A stretch of 64,000 nucleotides of DNA from Sorex araneus (lineage: Eukaryota; Chordata; Mammalia; Eulipotyphla; Soricidae). The position numbers were made by a program, and so were the translations under genes. Positions 48,790-61,929 of this stretch are shown piece by piece. Under the pieces are notes generated by a model. That model saw only the letters and a list, made by a program, of their open reading frames with translations, was not told where the DNA came from and did not search any database. The DNA is taken from assembly GCF_027595985.1 (NCBI RefSeq), contig NC_073302.1, positions 407,132,503-407,196,502 on the forward strand, given 5' to 3'. Each line of letters starts with the position of its first letter. Positions within the stretch are counted from its first letter, which is position 1.

Positions 48790-48965
48790 TGGGCTGCAGC
48801 GATAGCACAGCAGGTAGGGTTTTTGACTTGCACGTGGCCAACCCGGGTTCGATTCCCAGCATCTCCTATGGTTCCCTGAGCACTGCCAGGAGTAATTCCT
48901 GAGTGCAGAGCCAAGAGTAACCCCTGAGCATCACCACATATGACCCAAGAAGACCCCCCCAAAAA
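48790..48965 (+). mobile_element. SOR-type SINE
   Basis: GGGCTGCAGCGATAGCACAG to CATATGACCCAAGAAG. Confidence 0.87.
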
Positions 48966-49344
48966 AAGTGTCTCACTGTATTCCCAGATGTGAGGTGTCG
49001 GGAGTACACACAGTACACCAGTTCTTTTCCTTTTTGAAAAAGTTGACATTAAATTGTAGAGACTACTGACAAAACTATATAAGGCCATCTCAATGGCAGA
49101 AATAGCGAAACTCTTGACTTTATGTTTAGAACTTAGATTCTAAAATCTGGGTGACTGTGATTTGGATGGCATTAAGGTTCACTTTTTCAGACACGGGACG
49201 TTAACAGAGTGGGTGGCCCAGGGAAGAAATCAAAGGGGAATTTGCCCTTTGAATGCTCCAGATGAGAGAATGACAATTTTCCCTTGGGTATAATAACTTA
49301 GAATGGCTATAAAATTTCTTTCATGCTGAGATAATTTTATTTTT

Positions 49345-49530
49345 GTTTGTTTTGTGTTTGGGTCACACCTGACTGTGCCCAGGGTTTACTCCTGGCTGAT
49401 TTAGTATCTAAAGATTATTTCTGGCCATGCACAGGAGACTATATGCAAAGCCAGGGGTTGAACTAGATGCATACAAGACAAATGTCTTCCCCCCCAACCC
49501 CGCCCCCGTGCTATTGTTTCAGTCCCAATC
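49345..49530 (-). mobile_element. SOR-type SINE with internal rearrangement
   Basis: GTGTTTGGGTCACACCTGAC to GTGCTATTGTTTCAGTCCC, interrupted by about 20 foreign bases near 49400. Confidence 0.7.
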
Positions 49531-49771
49531 TTCTGATGATTTAAGTCAACTGTTATTTCATCTGCAACCATCTGCCTTTCTTCACAAAATGGAATTTTCC
49601 TTTGTTGCATGTTAACAGTGTTTTCCTTGTCTCTCACTCAGACCTTCTTGTTTCCCCGCTCACTTTCCCAAGCCAGTTTTAATTGTCAGGGGCAATTCAG
49701 TGTCATGTTGTTTCCTGTTTGTTTACTTATCTATTTTTTTGGGTTCATCAGTCATTTTCAGGCAGCTTGAT

Positions 49772-50360
49772 GTTTTATTTTTTTATTTTATTAGTGAATC
49801 ACCATGAGACAAAGTTACAGACTTACAGGTTTTCATGCTTACGTTTCAGTCATACAATGATCGAGTGCCCATCCCTCCACCAGTGCCCATTCTCCACCAC
49901 CAATGGTCCCAGCATCCCTCCCACCACCCCCACCCTGTCCCCTTCACCCCACCCTGCCTATGTGGCAGGGCATTCCCATTTGCTTGCTCTCCCTTTTTGG
50001 GTGTTATGGTTTGCTACAGAGGTATTAAGTAGGCATAATGTTCAGTTTATAGTCTATTTTCAGCCCTATCATCCATCCCTAGTGGGCCGCCTAGCACCCT
50101 TTGCTTGGTGATCCCTTCTCTATCAGAGCTGCTTCTTCACCTAGCATGTGAGGCCAGCTTCCAAGCTGTGGAGTACTCCTCTTGATACTTATCTCTACTA
50201 TTCTTGGGTGTTAGTCTCCCATTCTGTTACTTTATATTCCACAGATGAGCGCAATCTTTCTATGTCTGTCCCTCTCTTTCTGACTCATTTCTCTTAACAT
50301 GATACTTTCCATGTTGATCCACCTGTATGCAAATTTCATGACTTCATCTTTTTTAACAGC
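49772..50360 (-). mobile_element. L1 3' end with target duplication
   Basis: TCAGGCAGCTTGAT flanks it exactly (49758-49771 and 50361-50374). The T-rich end is at the left; the 3' UTR with the CCACC-rich segment, then the end of ORF2, follow. 5'-truncated to 589 bases. Confidence 0.9.
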
Positions 50361-50984
50361 TCAGGCAGCTTGATATTAATGAGCTATAATATGGGTGAAC
50401 CAGAAGGACTTTCTTAGAAATGAGAGGACCCCAGTCCCAACCCAACCCACACCAAGGGGAACCGGTGTTGGTTGAGTTTAGGGTCCCAGGGCTGTTCACC
50501 TTCTAGTTCAGTCAGTATCGCAATAGTGGCTTCACACACCGTCTATTTGCCTAGTGATTGCACAAATATAACTAGTTCAGAACTTGTAGATTCAAGTGGT
50601 TTTGGGAATCCCTGTGGTTTAGGATTCTACCCCCCAACAAGGAAAGTTTGTAGGATAGGTAGTAGGGGCTAAAATTTCACTCTCCAACTAGATATGGCAC
50701 TGTCTATTTTTAAATCCTGATGCATTTTCAGTGTGGATGTGCTGCTTAATGAGATGGCTCCAGGTTCCTCCAAGCTCCTGGGAGAAGGTCCTCAGTAGAG
50801 AACTGTGTTCTGAACCCAAACTAAAGTCATATTTACCTGTTTGCAAATTAGGGAAGAGACTTCAACAAAAATCATTCTCCAAACACTTTTTATAAGGCTT
50901 TCAGCAACTTTAGAACTTTGAACCACAATCAAAGCTTCCTAGTTGTTTAATTGTCTTTTTCTTTCTATCTATACTTCAAGTGCA

Positions 50985-51165
50985 GGCCGCTATACTTGTA
51001 TCACTTGTCTTCCCGTTGTTCATCGATTTGCTCGAGCGGGTGCCAATAATGTCTCCATTCATCCCTGTTGCATGCTAGTGTAGTCAATGGCGTCTGCTTG
51101 CTCCAGGAACATGAAGAGCCTAAAACCCTTCATTTAGGGTCTTGACAAAGAAGTCTGTGGGCCAT
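50985..51165 (-). mobile_element. Second 3' fragment of the RTE-clade LINE
   Basis: The minus strand carries TDFFVKTLNE-type coding remnants near 51150. It then has the same junction as the copy at 16.6 kb (CAGGGATGAATGGAGAC, CTCGAGCAAATCGATGAAC) and ends in GTGATACAAG units. Confidence 0.7.
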
Positions 51166-51532
51166 TATTATTTCAAATTGCATTTGCTACAGGGCAGACT
51201 AATCTGTTCACACATGAGTGCTGCAAAGCAAATGCCTAGAAGACAAGACTCAGGCCTTTTATTTCTCGTGATTTCAGAGGAAGACTACAGTCTGCTTTGG
51301 CAGGAGTCATTTTCATGTCTCTATTGAGACCCACAACTTCCACAAGGCACTAGGTGGTAGAAAACCAACCAGTTTGCATCTAATCGTCAGGTAGAAATGC
51401 AAGCACGGAGTTAAGTGAAATGCAGGGTCTCTTCAATTTGTCCAAATGTGATAGGTTTATGATCTGTTCTTTTAAACATATAATATAGTTTTGTTCTATA
51501 GTTTTTTAAATGATTGTGCCAAAACATAAGTC

Positions 51533-51720
51533 CTGAGCAGGAGCAATAGTACAGGTGGTAGGTGTTTTGCCTTACATGGGGCTGACACAGGTCTGATCCC
51601 TAGCACCCCTTATGGTTCCTGAGCCCATTAAGAGTGATCTCTGAGTGCAGAGCCAGGAGTAAGTCCTGAGTACAGCTAGGTGTGCTCCCCCTAAAAATAA
51701 ATAAATAAATAAATAAACAA
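51533..51720 (+). mobile_element. SOR-type SINE with (AAAT)n tail
   Basis: CCTGAGCAGGAGCAATAGTA to GTGTGCTCCCCCTAAAAAT and five AAAT units. Confidence 0.75.
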
Positions 51721-51723
51721 AAC

Positions 51724-51835
51724 CGAGGGATGAACAGTGGGTAGGGCATTTGCCTTGCACGCAGTTGGCCTGTGTTCAATTCCCAGCATCTCCTATGGTT
51801 CCCATGCACAGCAAAGCAAAATAAATAAACATTAA
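51724..51835 (+). mobile_element. SOR-type SINE, truncated
   Basis: Head and box B (GGGTAGGGCATTTGCCTTGC, GTTCAATTCCCAGCATC) with the 3' half mostly lost, directly after the copy ending at 51720. Confidence 0.75.
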
Positions 51836-51962
51836 AAAATAAATCCAAATCAAAAGAAAACTGTAAATTCCTAGACACCAAGCATTTATATGCATTTAGA
51901 ACTTAAGCCAAGCATTGGAATTATCTAAAGTAGCTTTTCCTTTTGAAATATATTCATTTAAA

Positions 51963-52125
51963 AGACTTATACAGAGAGTATAGGAGTTAAGGTGTTTGCC
52001 CTTGTATGCCACTGACCTGGATGCAATCTTTGTCCCCTGGACCCCCAAAAAGAGTGATCCTTGAGGACAGAGCCAGGTGGAAACCCTGAACTTGGCAGGT
52101 ATGGCCCCAAATCCCTCCAAATATA
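51963..52125 (+). mobile_element. SOR-type SINE, old
   Basis: GAGAGTATAGGAGTTAAGGT to GGCAGGTATGGCCCCAAAT. Confidence 0.65.
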
Positions 52126-52129
52126 CAAA

Positions 52130-53885
52130 AGACATTGCATTCTGGGATGATTTTATTGTATGCTGACAATTTCCCCTTGATCTAGTTATTCCAGTTTCAC
52201 GATAAAAGCTTAAATCTGTCAACAGTCAGAAAGTTGCCTTCAAAAAGAGCATGTGCAGGGGGCAAAGGCTTATTTCCGGTGGAACAATGCCATTCACAGG
52301 AGAGTCACCTTCTTCTCAGAACAGCAGAATTCTTTCCCTCTACAGATTTAGGTTACTAGGATATCGTCAGACTTGTTTTATAGTTCAGATAACACTATTT
52401 CAATAGCATTAGTTTGCATTGATGTACAGTTACTGCAGATAGGAGGTCTTAGGAAAATGATTTCCCTGTTGAAAGAAAAGTTCATTCTATCACATTGTCA
52501 AAGCAGCCTCAGTTTAGCCTTTCCTAAATGTAAGGTTGTGGCTTTTCTTGTTTTCTTTCTAAAGAGCTTTGCTTTTCCTTAAAATAATCTGTGCTACTTC
52601 TGTCAAAATCAAAATATCAAAAAAATGTACAGAAAATGAAATCAACGGAAAGCCTGCCATCTTTTGGTGACCCATCTTTCCTGGCCTCTTCTTTCTCTCT
52701 TTTGTGCCTCCTTATTCTCTGATGTCTCAGAAACATAAGTTTCTGAGAGCAGGTTGAAGCATAGGAGCTAGTATCCAAGCCCAGTCTCACTGTTCATCTT
52801 CCTTGCTCCCTGCTCTCTGCTAGGCACCAAATTCAGGGTGTCACATAGGCACTCACCAGTGAACCCTGTCCCTGGCCTATTTCTTTAATCACAAAGCCTT
52901 CAAATAGGACAGATTTCATTGACTATAATTTACACACCATAAGCCCCACTACTATTAAGCCCAAGCAAATGTGTTTGTGTGAAATTAAATGTGGCAGAAG
53001 TAACTTCTCTTATGCCTAGAGCAAAATATTTCCTCAAAACGCACCCTGGAAAAGTCCTAGAGGCAGCCTTTGTGCACCCAGAAATCCCTGACGTGCCTTG
53101 TTGGCGTGTGGCTCTGGCTGTTGTGCCTCCCTTCCATCCTTGATGGCCCATACAAGGACAGGGCTGAGGAAGCAGCGGTGACAGACTTGCCCAGACTCCT
53201 GGAGATTTCTTCAGGCTAAGGAGTCTTCTTGAGGCCCAGGGCAGCTTGCAAGTCCTGACGGGATATGTGGAAGATTACTAAGTCTCAGAAGGCATGGAGA
53301 GGGCTCAACAGCCCTGTAATAAGAAATACTGAACTTGAAGGAAGCGAAGAGCACAATGTTTAATGGAGCTGACACATCCTGCCAAAGTTCAGAAAGGACA
53401 GATAGGTGTGGGCCTCCTATGAAGTCCTCGGGCAGTGAGGAGTCTGAAATAAGCTTCCCTGACAGAACTGATGTCAACTGCCCAGTTACCTCAAAGGAAC
53501 CGCAGGCAAGAGTCCTTTGGCACCTGGACAGAGCTCTTAGGAGATTAATGCTTTGATTTCCACTGCAACAAACATAGCAGTTCTTGCAGAGAAAGAGGGG
53601 GACATGCAATCAACCTCTAGTGAACCGGGCCTGTGGGAATCCTAATACCACCTACCTCAGATTCTGCTTGGCAGGCTCCAGTTAGCAGACTGGGGCAGAT
53701 GGAGTTCACTGGACACTTGATGCAAGTGCCTTAAGTTCACTGGTGAGTTTCTGTAGGTCCTATCAGAGTTTCAGTGCTTATAGGAAGATGTTAACATGTG
53801 CCATTTTAAATTGACAAAGTATAAAATGCTGTTGTTTCAGTGCAAAAACTGTTAACACAATCATGTATAATAGTGCTTTAGCTGT
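52130..53885. other. Unique DNA upstream of LAMB4
   Basis: About 1.7 kb with no repeat recognised. The longest frame (53211-53609, minus, 132 codons) resembles no family I know. Confidence 0.4.
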
Positions 53886-54122
53886 GAAGCACTGTAGCAC
53901 TGTCATCCCATTATTCATCGATTTGCTCGAGCAGGCACCATTAATGTCTCCATTGTGAGATTTGTTGTTACTGTTTTTGGCATATCAAATACACCACGAG
54001 GAGCTTGCTAGGCTTTGCTGTGCAGGCGGAATACTCTCGGTAACTTGCCGGACTCTCCAAGAGGAGTGGGGGAATTGAACCCAGGTTGGCCATGTGCAAG
54101 GCAAACGCCCTACTCACTGCAC
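53886..54122 (-). mobile_element. RTE-tailed SINE
   Basis: Nearly complete; plus-strand reading starts GCACTGTAGCACTGTCATCC and ends at the head (GCAAGGCAAACGCCCTA). Confidence 0.85.
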
Positions 54123-54737
54123 TGAGTATTAATGTTATATTGAATGGGTATGGTGGAATGAAGACTGGACTGGAAGGCAAAAGTGCAGGTTAACTTCTGG
54201 GTGTGCAATTCATTTGTTAGTGGATTGGGTAAGCACTAAGGCTGTAGATAATCAGTGCTACACAAGTCCATCACTTCTTGCAGGGTTTGGAGCTAATGAG
54301 CTTTCAGAGTGAAGTGAAACACTGGGGAGACAGATCACCAGGCTGTGGCACATGCTGTCTGTCAGCCCCATCTTCAATTCCGACACCACAGCCCTCGCCC
54401 CTGCTCCTCCACTCCCAGCACTGTCACATGTGTTTCCCTCCAAACCTGATGGAAAAGAAATTTGTAGACCATGAAGCTCAGCTGTGAAGAGCGAACTAAT
54501 CTCTAGCCAGCTAAATTACTCAGCTAACAGCACACTAGTCCACAGTCACACACCCTCCATCTTTCCAAGTCAGCAGGTCATGACAGAGGGCCATAATTTT
54601 TATCTTCTTGGGTGTGACTGCTTCATACAACCAAAAAAAGTAACACAGGTTTCTATGAGTCCACTGAATTTGGTTCAGTGAATTTGGGTAGATTTGGTTG
54701 TGCATTTTGTAAAAAAAAAAAAATGAAACCTTGTAAA

Positions 54738-54830
54738 CATTTAGCTTCTGAGTTATTCCCATTTTACAGATGAAGAAACCAAGGCACGAAGTATTTTGTC
54801 ATTTGCCGTTGGTTAGAGAGGTAACATTTC
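54738..54830 (+). mobile_element. MIR SINE core
   Basis: TTATTCCCATTTTACAGATG then AAGAAACCAAGGCACGAAG is the conserved MIR core, followed by the degenerate TTAGAGAGG stretch. This family is shared by all placental mammals. Confidence 0.8.
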
Positions 54831-55274
54831 CTTTAATTGCTCAAATGAAATGTTATATGAGCTGAGGAAGCAAACAAATAAAGACTAGGTTGCTAGGGAT
54901 TTTGATGGCAATGACTAATAGCGTCAATCACATTGAATTTTGCCAGGAAAAATTGTAACCATCTTTAGAAATGAGAAAATTTCTAGTATCCCAAATAATA
55001 TATTTTTCTTAAGGATCATGATTTCTCTCTCTTTGACTTTATTTATAATTCAATGAGTCAGAAGAGACTAGGAGAGAATTTTTGATGCCAAGGATTCTTG
55101 AGTACAGACGCAAACTGTGTTCTTTTGAGATGCAATCAGCTATTGCTTCACAGATAATGATCAACTGATTTCAGTACTTCTGGTGACATATATATATATA
55201 TCTTTAAAATTTTTTCTTTGAACTGGTCATAACATTTTTCTTGTTCCCTCATTTATTAAGAAATATTTGGTGCA

Positions 55275-55498
55275 AGAGAGAGAGAGAGAGCAAAAGGGAA
55301 TGCCCTGCCACAGAGGCGGGGTGGGGTGAAGGGGACAGGGTGGGGGTGGTGGGAGGGATGCTGGGACCATTGGTGGTGGAAAATGGGCACTGGTGGAGGG
55401 ATGGGTACTCAATCATTCTATGACTGAAATGTAAGCATGAAAACTTGTAAGTCTGTAACTTTATCTCATGGTGATTCACTAATAATAAAATTTTTTAA
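55275..55498 (+). mobile_element. Short L1 3' end with target duplication
   Basis: AAGAAATATTTGGTGCA occurs at 55258-55274 and again from about 55499. The insert begins with a GA tract and ends ATGGTGATTCACTAATAATA then AAATT, only 3' UTR. Confidence 0.9.
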
Positions 55499-55813
55499 AA
55501 GAAATATTTGGTGCATGTTTAATTTGTACCATTTTACCTTAAAAAATGAATCTTTAAGAACTGCTTGCAGTTCCTGATGTTCTGTATGCCTTCACATACT
55601 CCATTTTCTCTTTGTGCAAAGTTTTGCTCCCATCTTCATCTCAATCAGGAGTCCACAATTTCCAACCACGGCACAATCCTTTTAATAGGCTATGAGCCAG
55701 ATTTAATTTGCATTGTTCAGGTCAAAACTTAGTATTGAGTGACATGTGACAAGTATATTAAATAGGTGATTGTGAAATAAAATGACAATACCTATCTATA
55801 ATGACAGTTGAGT

Positions 55814-55828
55814 TGTAAGTGAACTTAT
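55814..55828. repeat. Left target-site duplication of the composite element
   Basis: TGTAAGTGAACTTAT, directly followed by the T-rich (poly(A) complement) end of the element. Confidence 0.9.
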
Positions 55829-57275
55829 TTTTTTTTTAATTTAAATTTTATTGAATCACCATGTGGAGGGTTACATAGTTCTCAGGATTATGTCAGTTAT
55901 ACAATACTCAAACACCCTTCCCTTCACCCGTGCCCATATTCCATCACCAACCACCCCATTATACCTCCCGCCCCCTCCCGCCCCCCCGTCCCCGCCCTTG
56001 TAAGTGATAAGTTTCACTTCGTTTACGCTTTATCTTGGTTACAGTCCATGTTTCAACACATAACTCACTATTGTTGCTAGGGTTTCCCCCACAAAAAGAG
56101 AAGACAGTCCCACTGTCAAGGAAGCATTTGATGGCTCTCCATTGCTGAGAATGTAGAGATATTAAGTCCCGCTGTTTGTTACATAACTTTTCTATTTTTT
56201 CCCCCTTGTCCTGCGCCACCGAGATCACGCCTGTTTAGTAATCACCACGCTGCCTGACAAAGGGAAAACAAACCAAAAAAGATGGTTATTTCCCGTCATC
56301 AGCCGGCGTGGGGCTCTGGCTTAGTTGATAGTCTGGTAGAATGTCTGCAAGCAGTTTCTGGAACCAAAAGTAATACGCTGGTATTGGCCCCGGCTCGAGA
56401 TTCCACCAGCGTCCTGCTGTTGCAAGTACATAATAATTTATTCCCTTGTATCCCATTCCCACGCCACCAGGTCCGTGTCAGCTTAATGGACATCATACTA
56501 TGGTTAACGCCACGCCGCGTTTCTTCCCGAGAAAGAAGGATATTTCTTCTCAGCCGGCGTGGGGATATGGCTTAGTTCAGTCTATAGAGATGGCTACCAC
56601 TTTGGTAGCCTTCAATATTTCAGCACAAGATTTACTATTCTTGTTAGGATTTCCCACCAAAGTCCGACCCGTTAAAAAGGAACCATTTCATATTGGTGAT
56701 GATTAAATGACAATAGGTTGCGCGGCCATGGCAGCGGCCTCGCGGCTTTGAATTTCTGTATAAAGTCCAGGGAAAGTACAGCCAGAAATTACACGTCACT
56801 ACAAACTTTAACCCTATTATGGTCCCCCCAAAGTCCAACCCATTACAAAGGAACCATTTCATATTGCTGATGATTAGATGACATTAGGCTGCTGCGGCCG
56901 CATGGTTTTGGGTTTCTATATAAAGTCCAGGGAAAATTCTGCCTAAAATTCTATCGCTACAATCTTTTACCCTTCAACAAAAAACTCAGTACTATTGTTT
57001 GGAGTTTCCCCCCACGGTAAGCCCTGCCAAAAAGGAACATTTACACGTTGCTGACAATCAAGAGATATTAGGTCGCATGGCTGCTATCGCAGCCGTGCAG
57101 TTTTGGATTTCTATATAAAGTCCAGGGAAAATTTTTTTGGTAATTGCATCACTCACTGGCAGCGCCTGGGCCAGAAGCTCCGAGCACACAGTTTGGAGGC
57201 ATTTTTGGGGCGCCGCTCGTGTCCAAAGTGGTTCAGTTGCCTCCGGGGTCGATCTTGCGCGGGGCCGGAAAGGCT
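55829..57275 (-). mobile_element. Composite retroelement: GC-rich head, tandem monomers, L1-like 3' end
   Basis: The insertion is bounded by a perfect 15-bp target duplication, TGTAAGTGAACTTAT, at 55814-55828 and 57276-57290. On the minus strand the order is: a GC-rich head (57275 to about 57145); three clear monomers of about 160-195 bases, each with TTTATA-type boxes next to a shared CCCTGGACT block (TATAAAG on the plus strand at 56759, 56919 and 57114); a middle part with a second repeated motif, CAGCCGGCGTGGGG at 56299 and 56551; a more degenerate monomer; then a G-rich tract and an end matching the L1 3' ends in this window, AATAAA and poly(A). No reverse-transcriptase frame is present. 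It is either an internally deleted L1 that kept its monomeric 5' UTR, or a non-autonomous family. I do not recognise the middle part. Confidence 0.75.
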
Positions 57276-57290
57276 GTAAGTGAACTTATA
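57276..57290. repeat. Right target-site duplication of the composite element
   Basis: TGTAAGTGAACTTAT, directly preceded by the GC-rich head. All 15 positions match the left copy, so the insertion is fairly recent. Confidence 0.9.
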
Positions 57291-57299
57291 ATTTAGAGA

Positions 57300-58730
57300 T
57301 CAAACCACATAAATGCCAAAAAGTATTTACTACCCTGCCCTTTATGGAAAAATGTTAACCCATTGTTATGGTTCGAATCGTTGGTATATCCCATCTCATG
57401 TTGAAATTCTAGAGGTACTTTACTGAATTTTACTTCCAGAAGGTTCTACTGATAATAAAACTCAAGGGGTCATGCTTTAGCATGCTTTATAATTTTGGGA
57501 TTTATGTTTAGAGAGTGAAAAGTTTAGAGAGTGAAAATATAGGTTGTATAAGATTTGCAGAAAACTCGAAGCACTTCTAAAGAGCTCAGCATACACTGCT
57601 GCAAATGTCCCCAAGTCCCCATTCCTGAATCTGTCAATTCTCTTTCTCCTTCTGGTTGGATTTCTCACCTGTCCTGTTACATAATTTGTCATCACTGTAA
57701 TGATCAAGGAAACTTTAAGCCTCAGTCCTGAGACTGAGTTTTCATCTCAACCAGGACACTAATGTCAGTTCCTTGAAAGCACGGGCTTCCTTTTCCCTTT
57801 GAAACACACATATCTAATTTATGGAAACTAAATGAAATACCAGCATTAGCAGCGTTAATTTCCCATTTGTTTATGTTATGGTAAATGGAAACTTAGTTGA
57901 ATTGTATCCGCCTCCCTTCCCAAATTCATATATTTAACTCCTCACCCCTTACCCCAGCATTTCAGATTGTCACATTATTTGGGATTGATACGATTCCAAA
58001 ATCAAGTAGTTAAAATATATTCATACGGAGGGATAGGAAGCCCCTAATCCAACATGATGGTTCTGTTTATTGAAAGGACCAATTTAGACAAAGGCATGCA
58101 CAAAGGGGTTATACCATGAGAAAGAGCTTGCTTCCAGAAGTCAAGACACTACCTAAATCTTGGAGTGGACACATATATCTTGGTAGATACAGATCCATTC
58201 CTAGTATCTTCAGAGGAGACACGGCTCTGCCGGCTCCTTAATCTTGTACAGTTGTCCTCTAGAAACCAAAGTCAATAGAGCTTGGCTATGTAAACCACTC
58301 ATTTCATGGTACTTTGTTATTATAGTCCTAGCAATTTAACACATTGTGACATCACATTCTTCTTTCTCTTAACCCCCAATACTGAGAGATTGTGGGTTTA
58401 TCATCACTGTCACTACCTTTTGGATTTGTGGATCTTGCTGTCCTTTATCTATTTCATCTTTGTTGCTGGAACACAGCACCATAAGTGACTTATAAATACC
58501 AAAAATTATCATTATTGGATCAGAAGTTCAGGGCAGCCTCATAAGGCTGGCCAAACTGTCAGCAACACTGGCTCATTGAGACTCTGAGGATCCAATCCTT
58601 TGACCCTCTCAGTTTCTAGATCTGCTTGCATTCCTCATCCCTTCTTTGCCCCCACTCAAATTTCTTGCCTCCTAACTCACATTTCCTACTGCCAAGCTGA
58701 TTTTCCTGATGCCATGTATAAGGACCCTGA
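57300..58730. other. AT-rich DNA, nothing recognised
   Basis: No gene or repeat found; short tandem phrase TTTAGAGAGTGAAAA twice at about 57509 and 57523. Confidence 0.45.
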
Positions 58731-58948
58731 TAATATCACTGTATCACTGTCATCTCTTTGTCAATTTACTCGAGTGGGCACCAGTAATGTCTCTATTACA
58801 CTCAGCCCTGAGATTTTAGCAGCCTCTCCTTACTCGTCTTTCTCAAGGATTGGAGGCTTTTTCAGGGTCAGGAGAATGAGACCTATTATTACTGTTTTTG
58901 GCATATCAAATGTGCCACGGTAAGCTTGCCGGGCTCTCTGAGAGGTAT
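58731..58948 (-). mobile_element. RTE-tailed SINE, head truncated
   Basis: Tail units ATCACTGTATCACTGTCATC on the plus strand, the optional 75-base segment and the CATATCAAATGTGCCAC block are present. The tRNA-like head is missing beyond about 58948. Confidence 0.8.
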
Positions 58949-58949
58949 G

Positions 58950-60640
58950 TATATATCTTTTACTGTATTTAAGATATGTATTTGGGGGTAATTAACATAG
59001 AATCATCCATATAACTCAGAATGGCATCACATATAAAGATTCTTAGTCACATTTGTAATGTTTTTTGTATCATGTGACATAGCATTTTCACAGAGATCAG
59101 GAACTAGGTTATGGATATTCTGGGGCAGTGAGTATTCTGACTACTGCACCTTTTGTTGTAGTTCCATGTAATTTACATTCATCTTTCAAGGTCGTGTAGG
59201 GGGAACTCATTTTATTCCTCAGTGACATGTTTATGATTATGGTTTTTTCATTGGCAAAGGGCCTAGTTCTAGATCCTTAGTCACTGCACAAGAGGTCACC
59301 AAGTATCTCTGATTGCTTTGAGGGTGCCCTGAGACAGTCTGATACTTACACACCCCTTTGGATCTACTAAAACTCTAGTCATTCATCAGACACTCAAAGA
59401 TGGAAAAATGACTGTATGGAAGCTTCCATTCTTACATGGAGCAACTAAATGCAGAGCAACAAATTTAGACTTCCAAATTTGCTCTCTTCCCTTCTTTCCT
59501 TTTCTCATTTTAAAATGAGACCAAGCTTGGCTGAACAGAACTGACATTCCAGTCTGTGCCATTAGCTTGCTCACAGAGTGGAGTTTATAAGCATTAGGCA
59601 TGACTTTAATATTCTCATCGAATAAAATGAAGGGTCCATGTTCTTATATAAATGAAGGTTTGGACAAATTTGCACACACCTCAGACCACTTCTATTAGTC
59701 TTTCACAAAGTAGGAGATATCACCTTCCAGGGGTGCTGGAACAATCCAGGGGAGATGGTAGTAGCCTTGGGGACAATTCGGGAACACTTTAATTTCCAGG
59801 GAGGACTGAGTAATTTTTTTTTTTCTGAAAAGGGAGAGCTAAATAAGTTTGGAGGCCTCTGATCTATACCACCAATGTGCCTGGACAACTGTCATCACAA
59901 GACCCAAGATCCAGTCTTATGTGGCCAGTTTTGGAGCATCATCTGGTCCTGACTTTGCCTCTGGGGTCTCCTGGGGGTTGGGGACTAAGCATCTTAGCCC
60001 CAGTGGCAACCCTACCACTTCCCCTAAAATCAGGTACACTGAGTTCTTTTGAAAACGGAGGCGCTGGCAAGACCCTCTCTGGTGCAAGTCCGTACCCAAG
60101 TTTCTGCAGTGCCCAGAGACACTCCTCTTTGAGAAGCCGTAAATGGTAGCTTCCTCCTGCCTTCTACCCTAGCCGCGGGCAGTCACTGGGCACAGTCCCC
60201 CCAGACCTTCCCCTTCACAAGTGGAGAGGGGCACCCTGGCTTTAACATGGACCATTTCACAGCTCCGTATTTTCACATGATTCCTGGCTTTGGGCGAAGG
60301 GCCCATTTTCTCCTACAAGGCGAGTGAATATGAATGGGCCTGGGGTGGGGGTGGGGCGGGGAGGGGAGGGCAGCAGCTAAATTAGCAGCATCCGCATATC
60401 CCCTTATTGGCATCCACTTCCACTTCCACAAAAGCAGATACACCAAGAGCCACTTTCTGCCTCTAAGGCTAAAATCGTTTTATGATTACTTTTTGAAAGG
60501 TCGCATAAAAGTTGGGAAGAGAAGGAAGGATGTCGGCCCATGCACATCACCACTGGGGGGTAAAGAGAGGTCAAGGAGCGGCCTTAGAACAGGTTGGTCA
60601 CAGGAGGGTGTGGACGGGCACTTTAGTGAGCAGCTTGCGC
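58950..60640. other. Unique DNA on the 3' side of the CENPV copy
   Basis: Becomes GC-richer from 59900. The CENPV 3' UTR may reach into this stretch, but no clear poly(A) signal was placed. Confidence 0.4.
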
Positions 60641-60729
60641 CGGGCAGGCTGCAGGAGCGGCCACACGTCCCCGCCCCCCGCACCCTCTGCCCCCACTCCC
60701 GCCTCCAGCCCCGGGCTGCACTGCCCGGC

Positions 60730-61683
<954 letters not shown>

Positions 61684-61929
61684 TCAAACACCGGGAGGCC
61701 CTCCTGACCCAGAGCGCGCGTGGACTCCACCTCCCTCCCCGGCCTGGGCCCCCCGCAGCTCCTCGGGGGCTCGGGTCTCCGACGACTTGCGACCCGTCAC
61801 AATCGGGGGCCGCCGCTTGGCCACGCCCACTCGGAGCCCCACCCACCCTGGACCCCGGCTTGGCCGGACTCCCAGGATGGGCCTCGCCTGCCTCCTTCGC
61901 TTATTCGCACCCAGACCACGCAAATGAGA

